The position numbers and the translations under genes are program-made. From NCBI GenBank assembly GCA_963781785.1, contig CAWAHD010000005.1, positions 2,604,001 through 2,668,000 on the forward strand: a stretch of 64,000 nt of DNA, read 5' to 3'. Each line of letters begins with the position of its first letter. The stretch's first letter is position 1. Source of the stretch: CAWAHD01 sp963781785 (lineage in GTDB: Bacteria > Planctomycetota > Planctomycetia > Isosphaerales > Isosphaeraceae). This document shows, piece by piece, positions 63,616 through 64,000 of the stretch. The notes beneath the pieces were generated by a model, which ran no database searches, had not been told where the DNA came from, and saw only the letters and a program-made list of their open reading frames with translations.

Positions 63616-64000
63616 TCACAGGCCAAAGACGTTGTCCGGCAGTTGAGATCCGTCGACGACCGACTCCGCTTCGCGGAGCAGCATCCGAAAATCGGCTACC
63701 GCCGTCGACGCCATCCCCTGCCTCTCGGTCCGCCAGCCTTTCGCCGCGGCCAGGGCGGCCCGAGCTCCCGACGTCAGACCAAGTCGCTGCCGGCACATCG
63801 CCAGGAACAGCCAGCTAGTACCGGCCTGCGCGGGATCCTGCGGCGTGCATCGCTCCAGCAGGCCGGCAGCCTCGGCAAACTGCCCTCCGCGGTACAGGGC
63901 CGCTCCCAATGTGTTCCCGTACCGCACATTGTCAGGATGCATCCGTGCGGCGGTTCGCGCCCACTGCACGGCTTCCATCACGGGGCCGCGACCCGGCTCC
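63616..64000 (-). CDS. TPR-containing protein, C-terminal end (5' partial)
   Basis: The reading frame stays open to the right edge of the window, so only the C-terminal ~127 residues are seen. Two TPR-like units are present: AVQWARTAARMHPDNVRYGN with GAALYRGGQFAEAAGLLER, and SWLFLAMCRQRLGLTSGARAA. The remainder (DFRMLLREAESVV) is a helical tail. Planctomycetes often carry such TPR ends on Ser/Thr kinase or WD40 proteins, but no such domain lies in this part. It is convergent with the WD40 gene, with a gap of only 8 bp. Confidence 0.75.
   Translation of the reverse strand, partial: EPGRGPVMEAVQWARTAARMHPDNVRYGNTLGAALYRGGQFAEAAGLLERCTPQDPAQAGTSWLFLAMCRQRLGLTSGARAALAAAKGWRTERQGMASTAVADFRMLLREAESVVDGSQLPDNVFGL

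Noticed and set aside
1..64000. tRNA, rRNA, riboswitch, prophage or insertion-sequence features
   Set aside because: None was recognised by eye: no cloverleaf ending, transposase, integrase or phage structural gene. A covariance-model search would be needed to exclude small RNAs.

Overview
The window looks like a chromosomal piece from a GC-rich planctomycete, probably in or near the Isosphaeraceae/Gemmataceae. The evidence is the density of planctomycete-type families: a DUF1559 pseudopilin-like protein, a PSD1 (DUF1549/DUF1553) cytochrome with its DUF1501 partner, a ThuA / PVC-type dehydrogenase / HEAT / cytochrome c fusion behind an ECF sigma factor and a FecR protein, a TIGR03000 protein, and a giant surface protein with an LEPR-xLL-like N-terminus. 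Exported proteins carry Sec or Tat signals throughout. I saw no rRNA, tRNA, CRISPR array, prophage or insertion sequence.

Layout. 1-8259 (+): a [NiFe]-hydrogenase cluster of the high-affinity group 1h type (small and large subunit, NifU-like protein, DUF5947, DUF6084, two unrecognised proteins, a small membrane peptide, YceI, maturation protease, HypB). Most genes overlap or nearly touch, so this reads as one operon for scavenging trace H2. 8289-13329 (-): a VOC protein, a small membrane protein, a TPR protein, and a lipoprotein next to a DUF1559 protein. 13827-20441 (+): ECF sigma factor, FecR/LamG protein and the giant dehydrogenase-cytochrome, probably one regulated unit. 20606-33826: a hydrolase island with S9 peptidase joined to DUF885, GH31, M24, M1, an HEFGH metalloprotease and a convergent M13 peptidase. 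33938-41777: MFS exporter, Tat-exported TIM-barrel isomerase, Tat-exported DegT aminotransferase, DUF1501 and PSD1. 42224-51022 (+): a 2,932-residue surface protein with sixteen exact 318-bp Ig-like repeats. 51058-53795 (-): HTTM membrane protein, its small membrane partner, and a Gly/Ser/His-repeat TIGR03000 protein. 54308-57122 (+): sulfatase and HAD phosphatase. 57150-64000: DNA glycosylase (-), UBP zinc finger, di-heme oxidoreductase, a 21-repeat WD40 protein, and the end of a TPR protein (-).

A major caveat is that about fifteen otherwise well-conserved genes are broken by single-base frameshifts. In each case one added or removed base restores a family-like protein, and in several it also restores a translationally coupled ATGA junction. 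The likeliest cause is residual indel error in the assembly (long-read type), not mass gene decay. I therefore list such genes as single CDS features spanning both frames and give the probable indel site.

Taken together, the genes suggest an aerobic heterotroph that degrades polymers and peptides at or outside the cell surface (peptidases, sulfatase, GH31, PSD1/DUF1501, dehydrogenase-cytochromes) and supplements its energy with atmospheric or trace hydrogen. Interspersed palindromic (REP-like) and minisatellite repeats sit between, and in two cases inside, genes.
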